DNA of 64,000 nt from Penaeicola halotolerans (GCF_016464625.1 NZ_JAEAGO010000001.1:496001-560000); one strand, 5' to 3'; positions 1 through 10,202 are shown, counted from the first letter of the stretch. A program made the numbers and translations. Notes: generated by a model from the sequence alone, not told the origin.

Positions 1-1419
1 TTCTAAGAACCAACCAGCCACTGCATGTCCAGCTTCATGATATGCAACAATCTTTTTCTCTTCTGGAGAGATGATTTTATTCTTTTTCTCAAGACCACCG
101 ATCACGCGATCTACTGCATCTTGGAAATCTTGCATGTCGACTGCTTCTTTATTTCTACGAGCAGCGATAAGTGCAGCTTCATTACATACGTTAGCGATCT
201 CTGCTCCAGCAAATCCAGGAGTCTGAGCTGCTAGTTTTTTAGCATCTACATTAGGGCCGATTTTGATAGGCTCTAGGTGGACTTTGAAGATGGCTTCTCT
301 GCCCACGATATCTGGCTTATCGATACTAATCTGTCTGTCAAATCTACCTGGTCTGAGTAGGGCAGAGTCTAATACATCAGGTCTATTGGTCGCAGCTAGT
401 ACAATCACACCTGTATCTGTACCAAAGCCATCCATCTCTACAAGGAGAGAGTTGAGCGTATTTTCTCTTTCGTCATTTGAGCCAGGCATCTGACCTTTTC
501 CTCTTGACCTACCTATGGCATCGATCTCATCTATGAAGATGATACAAGGTGCTTTTTCTTTGGCTTGCTTGAAAAGGTCTCTCACACGGGCAGCACCCAC
601 ACCTACGAACATCTCTACGAAGTCCGAACCAGAAAGCGTAAAGAATGGCACGCCTGCTTCACCTGCTACAGCTTTAGCCAAGAGGGTTTTACCCGTTCCT
701 GGAGGTCCTACTAGTAGAGCGCCTTTAGGGATCTTACCACCTAGCTTAGTGAATTTTGAAGGGTACTTTAAGAAATCTACAATCTCTTTTACCTCTTCCT
801 TGGCTTCGTCCAATCCAGCTACGTTGTCAAAAGTGATTTTCACTTTGTTTTCCGCATCAAAAAGTGCCGCTTTGGATTTACCGATATTGAAGATTTGACC
901 GCCTGGACCAGCACCGCCAGACATCCTTCTCATCATCAACCAAAATAGGAAGAATATCAGTATGAAAAAGCCAATACTTGTCAAAAAGCTCATATAGTCT
1001 TGACGTTCTTCTACAGATAGACCTATTTGATCCGCTTTTGGGATTTTAGCCTCTATCTCTTCAAACTTCTTACTGAAATCATCTACAGAAACTACTTTAA
1101 GTATATAGTGAGGGCCTGTTTGATTGAGAAACATGTTTCGCTGTTCAAGCTCATCTTTATACTTACTATTTTCTAATGCACCTTCTTTTAGTGTGATCTC
1201 TGCTTGATTTTGGTTACGAATCAAGACTACCTTTTTAACATCTTTTGCTAGCATCATCTCCTCAAATTTCTTTTGAGAAACTTCTACTGTAGCATTAGAT
1301 TTATTGAAAAGCGTCACCGCAATCAAGATAACCACCGCAGATATGATCAACCAAAGCTGAGTGTTTGGTTTTTGCGGAGGTTTAGGCATTATTTTTTTAT
1401 TCTTAGGGTTGTTACTCAT
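1..1419 (-). CDS. ftsH: ATP-dependent zinc metalloprotease FtsH (3' part cut by window)
   Basis: Membrane-anchored AAA+ protease that unfolds and degrades misfolded or regulatory membrane and cytosolic proteins. The first 473 residues are present: a cytoplasmic tail, a membrane helix near 22-37, the periplasmic FtsH extracellular domain, a second helix near 144-163, then the AAA module with Walker A GPPGTGKT at 238-245, Walker B around FIDEIDA and the SRH region ATNRPDVLD. The zinc motif HEAGH lies at 461-465, so the frame leaves the window inside the protease domain and the C-terminal end is missing. The start ATG (1417-1419) gives an N terminus MSNNPKNKK; a second Met follows ten residues later. 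It lies 61 bases downstream of rsfS on the same strand, probably one operon; birA-rsfS-ftsH is a common Cytophagales neighbourhood. Identity is certain. Confidence 0.98.
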   Translation of the reverse strand, partial: MSNNPKNKKIMPKPPQKPNTQLWLIISAVVILIAVTLFNKSNATVEVSQKKFEEMMLAKDVKKVVLIRNQNQAEITLKEGALENSKYKDELEQRNMFLNQTGPHYILKVVSVDDFSKKFEEIEAKIPKADQIGLSVEERQDYMSFLTSIGFFILIFFLFWLMMRRMSGGAGPGGQIFNIGKSKAALFDAENKVKITFDNVAGLDEAKEEVKEIVDFLKYPSKFTKLGGKIPKGALLVGPPGTGKTLLAKAVAGEAGVPFFTLSGSDFVEMFVGVGAARVRDLFKQAKEKAPCIIFIDEIDAIGRSRGKGQMPGSNDERENTLNSLLVEMDGFGTDTGVIVLAATNRPDVLDSALLRPGRFDRQISIDKPDIVGREAIFKVHLEPIKIGPNVDAKKLAAQTPGFAGAEIANVCNEAALIAARRNKEAVDMQDFQDAVDRVIGGLEKKNKIISPEEKKIVAYHEAGHAVAGWFLE

Positions 1420-1480
1420 CAGTTTTGATACTTTTTAAAAACTCAAATCTAAAACGCATTCGATCTAGGAAAGTTCGTGT

Positions 1481-1858
1481 TTAATTAGCCACATTGGTAA
1501 ATTTAGCATCGCCCCAGAGTTCTTCTAGCGCAAAAAATTCTCTTTTGTCTTTTTTAAATACATGAGCCACTACATTGGCAAAGTCTATTAAGATCCATTC
1601 TTTATTAGCCTTACCTTCTTTATGCCATGGTCTTTCATTGGCTACTTTATATACTTCGTCTTCTATGGAGTCAGCTATAGCATCTATCTGCGAATCTGAA
1701 TTACCAGAGCATAGTACAAAAAAGTCTGCTACGGCATGTTTTACTTTTCTCAAGTCCATCACTACGATGTCATGTGCTTTTTTTTCTTCCATTCCTTTCA
1801 CGACAAGATCGCAAAGTTTGTCAGCACTCAATGAGCCTTCAGGTTTTGTTTTCTTCAT
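1481..1858 (-). CDS. rsfS: Ribosome silencing factor RsfS (Iojap family)
   Basis: 125 residues, the usual length of RsfS. The family binds ribosomal protein uL14 on the 50S subunit and blocks subunit joining when nutrients are short. The sequence shows the family pattern: an N-terminal helix (LCDLVVKGMEEKKAHDIVV), the conserved VADFFVLCSG strand-turn, a helix with SDSQIDAIADSIED, then the RPWHKEG...WILIDFANVVAHVF core and the EEFFALEELWGDA-like tail. Divergent from birA with only about 90 bases between the likely starts, and upstream of ftsH in the same direction. Nothing is missing. Confidence 0.97.
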   Translation of the reverse strand: MKKTKPEGSLSADKLCDLVVKGMEEKKAHDIVVMDLRKVKHAVADFFVLCSGNSDSQIDAIADSIEDEVYKVANERPWHKEGKANKEWILIDFANVVAHVFKKDKREFFALEELWGDAKFTNVAN

Positions 1859-1950
1859 AAATTTGTATTCCCAATAACCACGCCTATTCGGTGGTTTTTT
1901 CTCTATTTGAGATTAAAGATGTAAATTGTGGCTTAAAAATACTAAAATCG

Positions 1951-2709
1951 GTGCATAATTCACTTGAGCATACCATTTTTCTAGGTAAGCATATCATACA
2001 CATGTCAGAGTGTCATTCTACTAATGACAAAGCCGCAGAACTCTATAAAACTGGCCAAATTCATGAAGGAAGCATCGTGATCACCGATCATCAAACCAAA
2101 GGTAAGGGACAGCGAGGAAATGTATGGCTAAGCGAGCCTAACCAAAACTTGACCTTCAGCATATTATTAAAACCTCAATTTTTAGAGATAGGAGATCAGT
2201 TTTATTTACACATGGTAACAGCACTGTCAGTTCAAGAGGCTGTTCAGAATTTATTTGATTTACAGATTCAGATCAAATGGCCTAATGATCTATATATTGA
2301 AAACAAAAAACTAGGAGGAATACTCATAGAAAATAGCCTCAAAGGTAAACAAATAGATGTGTCTATAGTGGGGACAGGTATAAATGTCAATCAGCTCAAT
2401 TTTGGAGCTTTATCAGCCACATCTCTTGCAGCACATTTTGGTCAGTTGATCTCGATAGAGCTTTTTCTTGAGCAATTGGTAAGACATATGGAGAGGCGTT
2501 ATCTTCAGTTAAAAATGGGACAAAGAACCTTACTAAAGGCTGATTATCTCAAGCACATGTACTGGCTCGGTGAATGGCATGTTTTTGAAGATCAAAATGT
2601 GTTTGAAGGCAAGATTGAGGGGATAGATTCTGATGGTAAATTGTTAATTCTTGATAGGTCTGGCAGTATAAGGTCTTATGCTTTTAAAGAAGTTAAGTTT
2701 ATACGCTAA
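1951..2709 (+). CDS. birA: Biotin--[acetyl-CoA-carboxylase] ligase
   Basis: Attaches biotin via biotinyl-AMP to the carboxyl carrier protein of biotin-dependent carboxylases. The catalytic core is clear: SECHSTND at the start of the fold, the biotinyl-AMP loop (TKGKGQRGNVW; family GRGQxGRxW), KWPNDLYI with the ligand-binding Lys, and LGGILIE. A short C-terminal SH3-like domain follows (EWHVFEDQ...GIDSDGKLLI). There is no N-terminal helix-turn-helix, so it is a class I enzyme with no repressor role. The open frame extends to a GTG at 1891; I favour the GTG at 1951 (VHNSLEHTIFLG) because bacteroidotal homologues begin near this point, but an ATG at 2002 is also possible and would cut close to the fold. 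Divergent from rsfS-ftsH. Confidence 0.93.
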   Translation: MHNSLEHTIFLGKHIIHMSECHSTNDKAAELYKTGQIHEGSIVITDHQTKGKGQRGNVWLSEPNQNLTFSILLKPQFLEIGDQFYLHMVTALSVQEAVQNLFDLQIQIKWPNDLYIENKKLGGILIENSLKGKQIDVSIVGTGINVNQLNFGALSATSLAAHFGQLISIELFLEQLVRHMERRYLQLKMGQRTLLKADYLKHMYWLGEWHVFEDQNVFEGKIEGIDSDGKLLILDRSGSIRSYAFKEVKFIR

Positions 2710-2797
2710 GCTAAATTTCAGATTCTTAATGGAATTCGCTAATTTTGAAGATTGAAAACGAAAGCATTAGAACATAAATAGTAATAATAATAATCAA

Positions 2798-4105
2798 ATG
2801 GTTGAAACGTATATCAAGTACAAAGTAAAAGATATCTCATTAGCTGATTGGGGTAGAAAAGAAATTAGATTGGCAGAAGCTGAAATGCCAGGATTGATGG
2901 CATTGAGAGAAGAGTATGGTGCTTCTAAGCCACTTAAAGGAGCTAGAATTGCAGGTTGTCTTCACATGACTATTCAGACGGCTGTCTTGATAGAGACACT
3001 AGTAGAACTAGGTGCAGAAGTGACTTGGTCCTCTTGTAATATATTCTCTACACAAGACCATGCAGCAGCGGCCATCGCAGCTGCGGGGATTTCAGTATAT
3101 GCTTGGAAAGGCATGACAGCAGAGGAGTTTGACTGGTGTATAGAGCAGACTCTTTTCTTTGGAGAAGACAGAAAACCACTCAATATGATCTTGGATGATG
3201 GTGGTGACTTGACTAACATGGTCTTAGATAACTACCCTGAGTTAGCTGCTGGCATCAAAGGCCTATCAGAAGAAACTACAACAGGTGTTCATAGGCTATA
3301 TGAGCGTATGAAGAAAGGAACACTCCCAATGCCTGCTATCAATGTGAACGACTCTGTCACTAAGTCAAAGTTTGATAATAAGTATGGCTGTAAAGAATCA
3401 CTCGTGGATGCTATCAGAAGAGCTACCGATGTGATGATGGCTGGTAAAGTAGCCGTAGTAGCTGGATATGGAGATGTAGGAAAAGGTTCAGCTGCATCTC
3501 TAAGAGGTGCTGGTGCACGAGTGATTGTGACAGAGATAGACCCTATCTGTGCACTTCAGGCAGCTATGGATGGCTTTGCAGTGAAGAAAATGGTAGATGC
3601 TGTCAAAGAAGCTGACATTATAGTCACTGCAACTGGTAATAAGGATATCATCGGAGCGCAGCACTTCAAAGCGATGAAAGACAAAGCGATCGTGTGTAAC
3701 ATCGGTCACTTTGATAATGAAATCGATATGGCGTGGTTGAATAAAAACTACGGTCATACAAAAGATGTCATCAAGCCTCAAGTGGATCTATACAATGTAG
3801 ATGGGAATGATATCATCGTGTTAGCCGAAGGCAGACTAGTTAACCTTGGTTGTGCTACAGGCCATCCATCTTTTGTGATGTCTAACTCATTTACTAATCA
3901 GACTTTGGCTCAACTAGAGCTTTGGACTAATACTGATCAGTATGAGAATGCAGTTTATACATTGCCTAAGCATTTAGATGAAAAAGTAGCAGCTCTTCAC
4001 CTAGCCAAATTAGGCGTAGAGTTGGATGTACTTTCTGTAGATCAAGCCGAATACATCGGAGTGACTCCAGAAGGACCATTCAAGCCAGAGTATTACAGAT
4101 ATTAA
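2798..4105 (+). CDS. ahcY: Adenosylhomocysteinase
   Basis: 435 residues, full length. Hydrolyses S-adenosylhomocysteine to homocysteine and adenosine, using tightly bound NAD+, and so clears the inhibitor made by methyltransferases. Visible hallmarks: [15 protein letters not shown] (substrate domain), [47 protein letters not shown] with the catalytic Lys/Asp/Asn, the Rossmann motif [10 protein letters not shown], and the C-terminal KPEYYRY that closes the active site. It has its own transcription unit, ending in a strong bidirectional hairpin just after the stop. A SAM-I riboswitch controls metZ about 40 kb away, so both sides of the methyl cycle are in this window. Confidence 0.99.
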   Translation: MVETYIKYKVKDISLADWGRKEIRLAEAEMPGLMALREEYGASKPLKGARIAGCLHMTIQTAVLIETLVELGAEVTWSSCNIFSTQDHAAAAIAAAGISVYAWKGMTAEEFDWCIEQTLFFGEDRKPLNMILDDGGDLTNMVLDNYPELAAGIKGLSEETTTGVHRLYERMKKGTLPMPAINVNDSVTKSKFDNKYGCKESLVDAIRRATDVMMAGKVAVVAGYGDVGKGSAASLRGAGARVIVTEIDPICALQAAMDGFAVKKMVDAVKEADIIVTATGNKDIIGAQHFKAMKDKAIVCNIGHFDNEIDMAWLNKNYGHTKDVIKPQVDLYNVDGNDIIVLAEGRLVNLGCATGHPSFVMSNSFTNQTLAQLELWTNTDQYENAVYTLPKHLDEKVAALHLAKLGVELDVLSVDQAEYIGVTPEGPFKPEYYRY

Positions 4106-4129
4106 TCTGCTAGATTAGTTCATACACAT

Positions 4130-4161
4130 AAAAAAAGCTACTTGAAAAAGTAGCTTTTTTT
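4130..4161. terminator. Bidirectional intrinsic terminator between ahcY and the OmpA lipoprotein gene
   Basis: Perfect 9-base stem AAGCTACTT / AAGTAGCTT (4135-4143 and 4148-4156) with a four-base loop, flanked by an A-run on the left and a T-run on the right, so it can end transcription from both convergent genes. Confidence 0.9.
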
Positions 4162-4182
4162 ATGGTGTTTAGAAACTAATGA

Positions 4183-5148
4183 TTAATTACCGCCATCCAA
4201 GATCTTCAATAGATCATCAAGATTTGGTGTGAGGATGATTTCTGTTCTTCTGTTTTTAGCTCTTCCTTCAGGAGTGGTATTGACTGTTACAGGAGAATAT
4301 TCACCTCTACCTGTCGCCAATACTTGGTTTTGACTTACGCCATTAGCAGTTAAGATTCTCGTGATAGAAGTTGCTCTAAGCACAGATAGGTCCCAGTTGT
4401 CTTTGAGATATTGATTATTTCCTCTGATAGGTACATTATCTGTATGACCTTCTACCATGATAGAGATGTCTGGGTTGTCTTTGATTGCTTGGGCAAGTTG
4501 CTTGAGTGCGTTAGCACCTTTAGGATCGACTACAATACTTCCAGAACTAAAGAGTAACTGCTCTGCGAGTGAAACATAGACTTTACCATTTCTGATTTCT
4601 ACCGATAGGTCTGAATCTTGAAATCCTAAAAGGGCTTGTTTGATTTTATCTCTTAGGGCTTTTACTGCATTTTCTTGATCAGCAAGAATCTTTTCAAGCT
4701 CTTGTACACGCTTTTCTCTGGCTAGCAAGTTTTTGCTGAGCTCTTCATTTCTAATACGCGTAGCTTCTAGATCATTTTCAATCGCTTGAAGTCTAGCCTG
4801 CTGTTCCGCAAGGTCTTTTCCAAGCTTGCTACTATTGCTCAATACGCCATCATAAAGTTCTTGTAGGTTTTTATAGTCAGCTTTTAGTTTTTCGAGCTCT
4901 TGGTTAGCTGAATATAGTTTTTCCTCAAGATTAGTGTTGTCAGTAATGAGTTGTTTTACTTGTCTGTCAAGCCTGTCAGCTCTCTCGCTGGCTATTTTTA
5001 GACTTTCTTCCAAAGCTGATTTTTCGCCTTCTAACCTGACTTTATTAGCCATCAAGTCATCGTATTTCTTTTGACTGACACATGATGACATCATGATGAT
5101 GGCTACTAATGAAAAGAGGATGGATTTTGTTTGGATGTTTTTCAACAT
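4183..5148 (-). CDS. OmpA-family lipoprotein with long coiled coil
   Basis: Outer-membrane lipoprotein that tethers the outer membrane to peptidoglycan (inferred from the domain). I choose the ATG at 5148, not the longer frame to 5208, because it starts a proper lipoprotein signal (MLKNIQTKSILFSL then MMSSC, lipobox Cys about residue 23). After the Cys comes roughly 160 residues of Lys/Glu/Leu-rich coiled coil, then a C-terminal OmpA domain with EGHTDNVP, the helix with NWDLSVLRA and the GRGEYSPV...KNRRTEI region whose Asp/Arg bind diaminopimelate. 321 residues. Such coiled-coil OmpA proteins are common in Bacteroidota; no specific named orthologue is claimed. Convergent with ahcY. Confidence 0.93.
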   Translation of the reverse strand: MLKNIQTKSILFSLVAIIMMSSCVSQKKYDDLMANKVRLEGEKSALEESLKIASERADRLDRQVKQLITDNTNLEEKLYSANQELEKLKADYKNLQELYDGVLSNSSKLGKDLAEQQARLQAIENDLEATRIRNEELSKNLLAREKRVQELEKILADQENAVKALRDKIKQALLGFQDSDLSVEIRNGKVYVSLAEQLLFSSGSIVVDPKGANALKQLAQAIKDNPDISIMVEGHTDNVPIRGNNQYLKDNWDLSVLRATSITRILTANGVSQNQVLATGRGEYSPVTVNTTPEGRAKNRRTEIILTPNLDDLLKILDGGN

Positions 5149-5301
5149 AGGGTTTGTTTTAGGATTTGAAGCAAATATGTAGATCATTTTTTGATTTGCA
5201 ATAAGCAAGTGACAAGCGGTCTAACTTTTTTAGAAAGACTTTTATTCTTGCTAGAAAGCACCTATATTCCAATATCTAAAATCATACCATATAAATAAAA
5301 G

Positions 5302-6174
5302 ATGATACATACAGAAGGAATGCTCAAAGACGGTGCCCTCAAAGGCAAAACATATATCGTAACAGGTGGTGGAACTGGTCTTGGAAAGGCTATGGGTACT
5401 TACTTTTTAAAGCTTGGAGCCAATCTGGTAATCACTAGTAGAAAGCTTGAAGTCCTCCAGCAAACAGCCTCAGAGATGGAGCGTGAAACTGGGGGGAAAG
5501 TACTTGCTGTAGCTTGTGATGTGCGAGACTATGAGCAAGTAGAAGCTGTGATCAAAGCTACTGAGGAGTGTTTTGGTCAGATAGATGGTGTTTTAAATAA
5601 TGCTGCAGGTAACTTTATCAGTCCTACAGAAAGACTGTCAAATAGGGCATTTGATACTGTAGTAGATATTGTTTTAAAAGGCTCTTATAATTTCACTTTA
5701 GCAGCTGGTAAAAACTGGATAGAGAAAAAGCAAAGAGGTGTATTTTTGAATATCGTGACTACTTATGCATGGACTGGCTCTGGCTATGTAGTCCCCTCTG
5801 CTGCGGCCAAAGCAGGTGTGCTCGCGATGACGCGTTCACTAGCTGTAGAGTGGGCCAAGTATGGTATTAGATCTAATGCCATTGCTCCTGGGCCGTTTCC
5901 TACCGAAGGTGCTTGGAGTAGACTACTGCCTGGAGATTTGGTCAAAAAGTTTGATCCAGCAAAGAAGGTCCCTGTCAAGAGAGTAGGAGAGCATCAAGAA
6001 TTAGCTAATCTAGCCGCTTATTTAATGTCTGACTTTGCTGCTTATGTCAATGGTGAGGTAGTTACTATAGATGGTGGTGAATGGCTACAGGGTGCTGGAG
6101 AGTTTAATAATCTAGATGCTATACCAAATGAAATGTGGGATATGCTGGAGGCATCTCGTGGAAAAAAGCAATGA
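5302..6174 (+). CDS. SDR oxidoreductase of the 2,4-dienoyl-CoA reductase type
   Basis: 290 residues. NADPH-dependent reductase expected to act on 2,4-dienoyl-CoA during beta-oxidation of unsaturated fatty acids. The cofactor motif TGGGTGLG is at 21-28 and NNAAGN at 99-104. The classical SDR YxxxK is replaced: the position four before Lys170 is Ser166, and a Tyr (155) sits 15 residues before the Lys. This is the arrangement known for DECR1 (Tyr199, Ser210, Lys214), so the enzyme is likely active and of this subfamily rather than a degenerate SDR. The PGPFPTEGAW loop also fits. It stands alone; etfAB and an acyl-CoA-binding protein elsewhere in the window fit the same metabolism. Confidence 0.88.
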   Translation: MIHTEGMLKDGALKGKTYIVTGGGTGLGKAMGTYFLKLGANLVITSRKLEVLQQTASEMERETGGKVLAVACDVRDYEQVEAVIKATEECFGQIDGVLNNAAGNFISPTERLSNRAFDTVVDIVLKGSYNFTLAAGKNWIEKKQRGVFLNIVTTYAWTGSGYVVPSAAAKAGVLAMTRSLAVEWAKYGIRSNAIAPGPFPTEGAWSRLLPGDLVKKFDPAKKVPVKRVGEHQELANLAAYLMSDFAAYVNGEVVTIDGGEWLQGAGEFNNLDAIPNEMWDMLEASRGKKQ

Positions 6175-6175
6175 G

Positions 6176-6262
6176 CCCTAAACTAGTTTGGGGCTATCTC
6201 AAAGCTAAATGGAAAATTAGGAATTTGTAAAGGCCCTAAATGGGTCTTTTCTTTTTTTAATA
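6176..6262 (+). terminator. Two weak hairpins after the SDR gene
   Basis: Directly after the stop an inverted repeat AGCCC-TAAACTAGTTTG-GGGCT (about 6176-6197) forms a stable stem but has no T-run. A second, imperfect one (GGCCC / GGGTC around 6232-6247) is followed by TTTTCTTTTTTTAA. The second is the more likely terminator of the SDR gene. Confidence 0.5.
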
Positions 6263-6423
6263 GAGTTAGGATTACAATTGTTAAGATCTAAATCTGGCTT
6301 AGAACTTAAATTAGCGGTGAAATTGTACTCTTAATATATTTTTTTAATTCTAGTTATTGCATAAATAAATTGAATTAGATATAATTGATATACGTTTTAT
6401 TTAAGGGATTAATCATTATCTAA

Positions 6424-8265
6424 ATGCTGTTCAGGTTATCAAAATATTTATTACTTATAGGTTTCACTAGTGTCTTTTTCTCTACTCAAGCCAACGATTT
6501 AGAATCTACAATAAATTCAAAAATCATAGAAAGAGCTCAGACTATCACTTTAAATTCAGACTACTCGATGATAGAAGAAGTTTCTGTCGATATGTTGGTA
6601 CTGAATAGAGATGGGCTGAAGCATGCTTTGATAGCTATTCAGTACGATGAGCTCATCAGCATTGAGGCATTTGAAGGGGAGATTTCTAATCCGCTTACAG
6701 GCAAAACTACTTCTAAGCTTAAGTTAAAAGATTTAAATGATATCTCTATCATTTCTAATTTTTCAATTTTTGAAGATAATAGAGTAAAGTATTTTGAGCC
6801 AAATGCAATTACCTTTCCTGTAAGAGTTAAGTATAGTTTTAAGAGAAAATATCTAGGTAATTTATTTGTTCCTGGCTGGATACCTATTCCAAATTATCAA
6901 CAAAAGGTAGAAAAGACGACTTTCAGGTTACAATTTCCTCAAGATTTGCCACTTAGGTACTTGGAAAAAAATATCCCTGTATCAGCTCAAGAAAGTGTTG
7001 AGAATAATATGCGGATAGTATCATGGCAGCTAGCAGATTTAGATGTTCAGGAAGATGATTTTCCTAAGGAGGATGATTTATCTATTAAGGTGGCTCCGAC
7101 TAGATTTTCAATGCAAGGTTATGAATCAGATTTATCTACTTGGAATGGTCTTGGTCAGTGGATTTTAAAACTCAATAATGGTAGGTCTGAGATATCTGAA
7201 AGAGATGCGAAATGGCTTAGGGAAAATATCAAAGAGGATGAGGAGCCCTTTCAAAAGATCAAATTGATCTATGAATACATGCAAAAAAATAACCGGTATG
7301 TGAGTATTCAATTAGGCATAGGAGGCTGGCAGCCTATGTCCGCTAAGGAAGTCTCAGATTTGAATTATGGTGACTGTAAGGCACTGACTAATTATATGAT
7401 GGCTATGCTAAAAGCGGTGAATATTACTTCAAATTATACATTAGTAAAAGCGGGCAGTGATGAAGAGGATATTGACATAGACTTTCCTTCAAATCAGTTT
7501 AACCATGCTATTTTATCAGTGCCCATGGAACGGGATACACTTTGGCTAGAGTGTACTTCTAATGTACTCAATACTGGTTTTTTGGGAAGTTTTACAAGTA
7601 ATAGACACGTGCTTTTAGTCAATGAAACGGGCGGTCATTTAGTGAAAACACCCATTTATGGAGATGATGTATATCATAGCAGGCTTATAGATACTAAAAT
7701 CGATCTACTGGATAATGGAAATGCTGAAATAGAGCAAGAGAGAAAGTTATTTGGCTTTGCAGCTGAAGATTATTTAGCGATTAAGCTGATGCTCAATGAG
7801 GAAGAAACTAAGAAATATATTTATGATGATTTGTCTATCCAGGGTTTATATATCAATGACTTTCAGTTAAATGTCAATAAGGATGGTTTGATACCTGAGG
7901 CAAATATCAAGCATAATTCAGTTTTGAATAAATACTATACTTCAACAGGAAAGCGAATTATCATCAAGCCCAAATTTGATAACGATCTGCCTTTTATCAC
8001 AGATGGTCAATCTATCGAAATAAAGGAAAACTATCAGGTAAGGCTTAATCAAAATGTAAGTCCAGAACAGTTGAAGTCTGAGGTTATATTAGAGGAAGAA
8101 GGAATAATTTATAAATATCAAGCGCAGCTTAGTGATGATCTTTTGAGTTGCAAGCGTACAATCAAAATAACAAATACAAATCATAATAAAGAAGCATGGA
8201 AAAAGATTGTAGATCGAATCAAAAAGCTAGATGATCAGACTATCATATTTACCAAGAATCAATAA
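6424..8265 (+). CDS. Secreted DUF3857 / transglutaminase-like protein with intact catalytic residues
   Basis: 613 residues with an N-terminal signal peptide (MLFRLSKYLLLIGFTSVFFS). Layout: DUF3857 beta domain about 30-225, transglutaminase-like core about 245-400, C-terminal beta domain (DUF3858-like) to the end. The papain-like triad is readable: Cys318 in YGDCKAL, His361 in FNHAIL, and an acidic residue Glu376 in LWLECTS where Asp is commoner. The biochemical role of this bacteroidotal family is not established; a periplasmic peptidase or transamidase is the family-based guess. Its stop is two bases before the next gene's ATG, so the two DUF3857 genes are cotranscribed and perhaps translationally coupled. 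Confidence 0.88.
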   Translation: MLFRLSKYLLLIGFTSVFFSTQANDLESTINSKIIERAQTITLNSDYSMIEEVSVDMLVLNRDGLKHALIAIQYDELISIEAFEGEISNPLTGKTTSKLKLKDLNDISIISNFSIFEDNRVKYFEPNAITFPVRVKYSFKRKYLGNLFVPGWIPIPNYQQKVEKTTFRLQFPQDLPLRYLEKNIPVSAQESVENNMRIVSWQLADLDVQEDDFPKEDDLSIKVAPTRFSMQGYESDLSTWNGLGQWILKLNNGRSEISERDAKWLRENIKEDEEPFQKIKLIYEYMQKNNRYVSIQLGIGGWQPMSAKEVSDLNYGDCKALTNYMMAMLKAVNITSNYTLVKAGSDEEDIDIDFPSNQFNHAILSVPMERDTLWLECTSNVLNTGFLGSFTSNRHVLLVNETGGHLVKTPIYGDDVYHSRLIDTKIDLLDNGNAEIEQERKLFGFAAEDYLAIKLMLNEEETKKYIYDDLSIQGLYINDFQLNVNKDGLIPEANIKHNSVLNKYYTSTGKRIIIKPKFDNDLPFITDGQSIEIKENYQVRLNQNVSPEQLKSEVILEEEGIIYKYQAQLSDDLLSCKRTIKITNTNHNKEAWKKIVDRIKKLDDQTIIFTKNQ

Positions 8266-8267
8266 TC

Positions 8268-10202
8268 ATGAAAACACTTACCACCAAATTAGTAATGATA
8301 CTGGTTGCTTTTATAATCAGTATCAATCTCATCAAGGCCCAAGGCTTGAAGTGGGGTAAAATCAGTCAAGAAGAAATAGATTACAAAACAGTTGATTTTG
8401 AGCCTGATGCTGGAGCTGTTGTATTAGCAGAACAAGGAGTTACCTCTATTATTTCGGGTAAAGTATTAACTGATTATCATTTTAGAAAAAAAGTGCTCTC
8501 TGAGAATGGAAAAGATATAGGTGATGTAGTTATCAGCTACAATTCTGGGTCGAGAAAGATCAATGGTCTAAAAGCCCATATCATCACCTTTGAAGGTGGT
8601 AAGGAAAATGTTATAGAATTGAAGAAAAAAGATTTTTTTGAGACAGAAGTAGGTGATGGGTTTAAAGAGATTCGATTTACTTTCCCAAACGTAAATCCAG
8701 GAGCCATTATTGAATATACCTACAAGGAAGTTTCTGACAACCTTACTTTTATTAATGGATGGACGTTTCAGAATGACATTCCCACACTAAGATCTACTTA
8801 TGAGTTTCAACGTGATCAAAATTTAGACTATAGAGTTTCTTTTCAAGGGTACAATCTGGCTGTTTCCGGACAAATGCAAAAAAAAGAAAGTAAGTGGGAA
8901 CTGACCAACCTGCCTTCAATGAAGCCAGAGCCTTACATGAATAATTTCAGAGATTATTTAGATGTAATTAAGTTCCAATTGGCAGGTTACACCACTGTAG
9001 TAGGTGGTAATTCTTACGAATCTCCATTAGAATACAAAAGCTTTATTGCTACATGGGATCAATTAGCCAAAGAGCTTTTATCAATAGATACGTATGATTC
9101 ATATGTGGGTAATAACAGTGTGACTAGATCTCTTGCAAAAGATCTAGTGTTAGAAGGTGAGAGTACTTATGAAAAAATGAAATTTGCTCACAAGTATGTC
9201 TTAGAAAACTTTGAATTCGATGGAGATGAGGGTATCATACCCAGTAGAAGACTAAAGGATGTTTTAGAGGCTAAAAGAGGAAGTCAAGTAGAGCTAAATA
9301 TGGTCTTGGTTGCCATACTTAAGGCTCACGGTATTACATCAAGTCCTGTCCTTATCAGTAGTAAGGGAAATGGAAGTTCGGTTTTAAGTACCTATCCTTT
9401 TATCAATCAATTTGATGCTTTGATTTTGACGGCAGTCCATGATGGTGATTTTATCTTTTTCGATACTACAGATGATGATTTACCCTTTGGAAGTATTCCG
9501 TTAAAGTATGCCGTAGAAAAAGGCTTTATCATGAGGGATCAAAATAGCATATTGTTGGATATCAATACGCAAGTAAGGTCAGGTAGAGCATCTATGAATC
9601 AAATATCTTTTGAAGATGGTAAAGAGAAACATGATAACCTATTGAGACTTTCTGGATATGATGGCTTTATTGCTATGAAACGTATGAAGAAAGTGACAGA
9701 TGAAGAACTTCAAAAAGAAGTAATGTCTGAAGAAAACAAAAATACTGCGACTAACTTCATTGCTAGTAAAAATCAAGTGAACGAAAATACTTTTGATCTT
9801 AAGTGGAGTTTTAGTAAAGAGTTTGAAGGGGATGATATCGTTTATGTCAATCCTTTTGAGGATGAAAAGTGGGATGAAAATCCATTTAAAAATGATACAA
9901 GATTATTTCCTGTAGATTTTAATTATCTGATGTCAGATACTTATACCAGCATTATTAAGATTCCTGATGGGTATGAGTTAGATGATTATCCTGAAAATCA
10001 AGCTATTAAAATTGTAGATAATTTAGGTACTTTCTACTATCAGGTAAGTGAATTGGATGGTACAGTAACAGTTTCTGCTAAAGTTATTTTCAATGCTATC
10101 ATTTTTCCACCTGCTTATTATCCTTATTTGAAGTCATTTCTCGACAATGTCGTATCTAAACTTAAAGAACCTTTAGTGTTTAAAAAGTTGGCAAATCCTT
10201 AA
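8268..10202 (+). CDS. Secreted DUF3857 / transglutaminase-like protein, catalytic residues lost
   Basis: 644 residues; signal peptide MKTLTTKLVMILVAFIISIN. Same domain order as the preceding gene, but the active-site Cys is replaced: GDCKAL of the partner aligns with GSQVEL here (Gln340), and the catalytic His is replaced by Ala384 (FNHAIL versus FDALIL). The acidic residue remains (FFDTTD, Asp399). The fold is otherwise intact, with no stop or frameshift, so this looks like a maintained non-catalytic paralogue, perhaps a partner or inhibitor of its neighbour (inference). Ends at a strong bidirectional terminator. Confidence 0.88.
   Translation: MKTLTTKLVMILVAFIISINLIKAQGLKWGKISQEEIDYKTVDFEPDAGAVVLAEQGVTSIISGKVLTDYHFRKKVLSENGKDIGDVVISYNSGSRKINGLKAHIITFEGGKENVIELKKKDFFETEVGDGFKEIRFTFPNVNPGAIIEYTYKEVSDNLTFINGWTFQNDIPTLRSTYEFQRDQNLDYRVSFQGYNLAVSGQMQKKESKWELTNLPSMKPEPYMNNFRDYLDVIKFQLAGYTTVVGGNSYESPLEYKSFIATWDQLAKELLSIDTYDSYVGNNSVTRSLAKDLVLEGESTYEKMKFAHKYVLENFEFDGDEGIIPSRRLKDVLEAKRGSQVELNMVLVAILKAHGITSSPVLISSKGNGSSVLSTYPFINQFDALILTAVHDGDFIFFDTTDDDLPFGSIPLKYAVEKGFIMRDQNSILLDINTQVRSGRASMNQISFEDGKEKHDNLLRLSGYDGFIAMKRMKKVTDEELQKEVMSEENKNTATNFIASKNQVNENTFDLKWSFSKEFEGDDIVYVNPFEDEKWDENPFKNDTRLFPVDFNYLMSDTYTSIIKIPDGYELDDYPENQAIKIVDNLGTFYYQVSELDGTVTVSAKVIFNAIIFPPAYYPYLKSFLDNVVSKLKEPLVFKKLANP

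Noticed and set aside
263..898. Plus-strand open frames opposite ftsH
   Set aside because: They are antisense shadows of the FtsH AAA domain, low-complexity Ser/Pro/Thr products with no family match.
2710..2797. Possible SAH riboswitch before ahcY
   Set aside because: The 88-base gap has none of the conserved SAH aptamer sequence and is AT-rich.
5302..6174. SDR as a dead enzyme because YxxxK is missing
   Set aside because: The Tyr/Ser/Lys spacing (155, 166, 170) matches that of 2,4-dienoyl-CoA reductases, so the enzyme is probably active.
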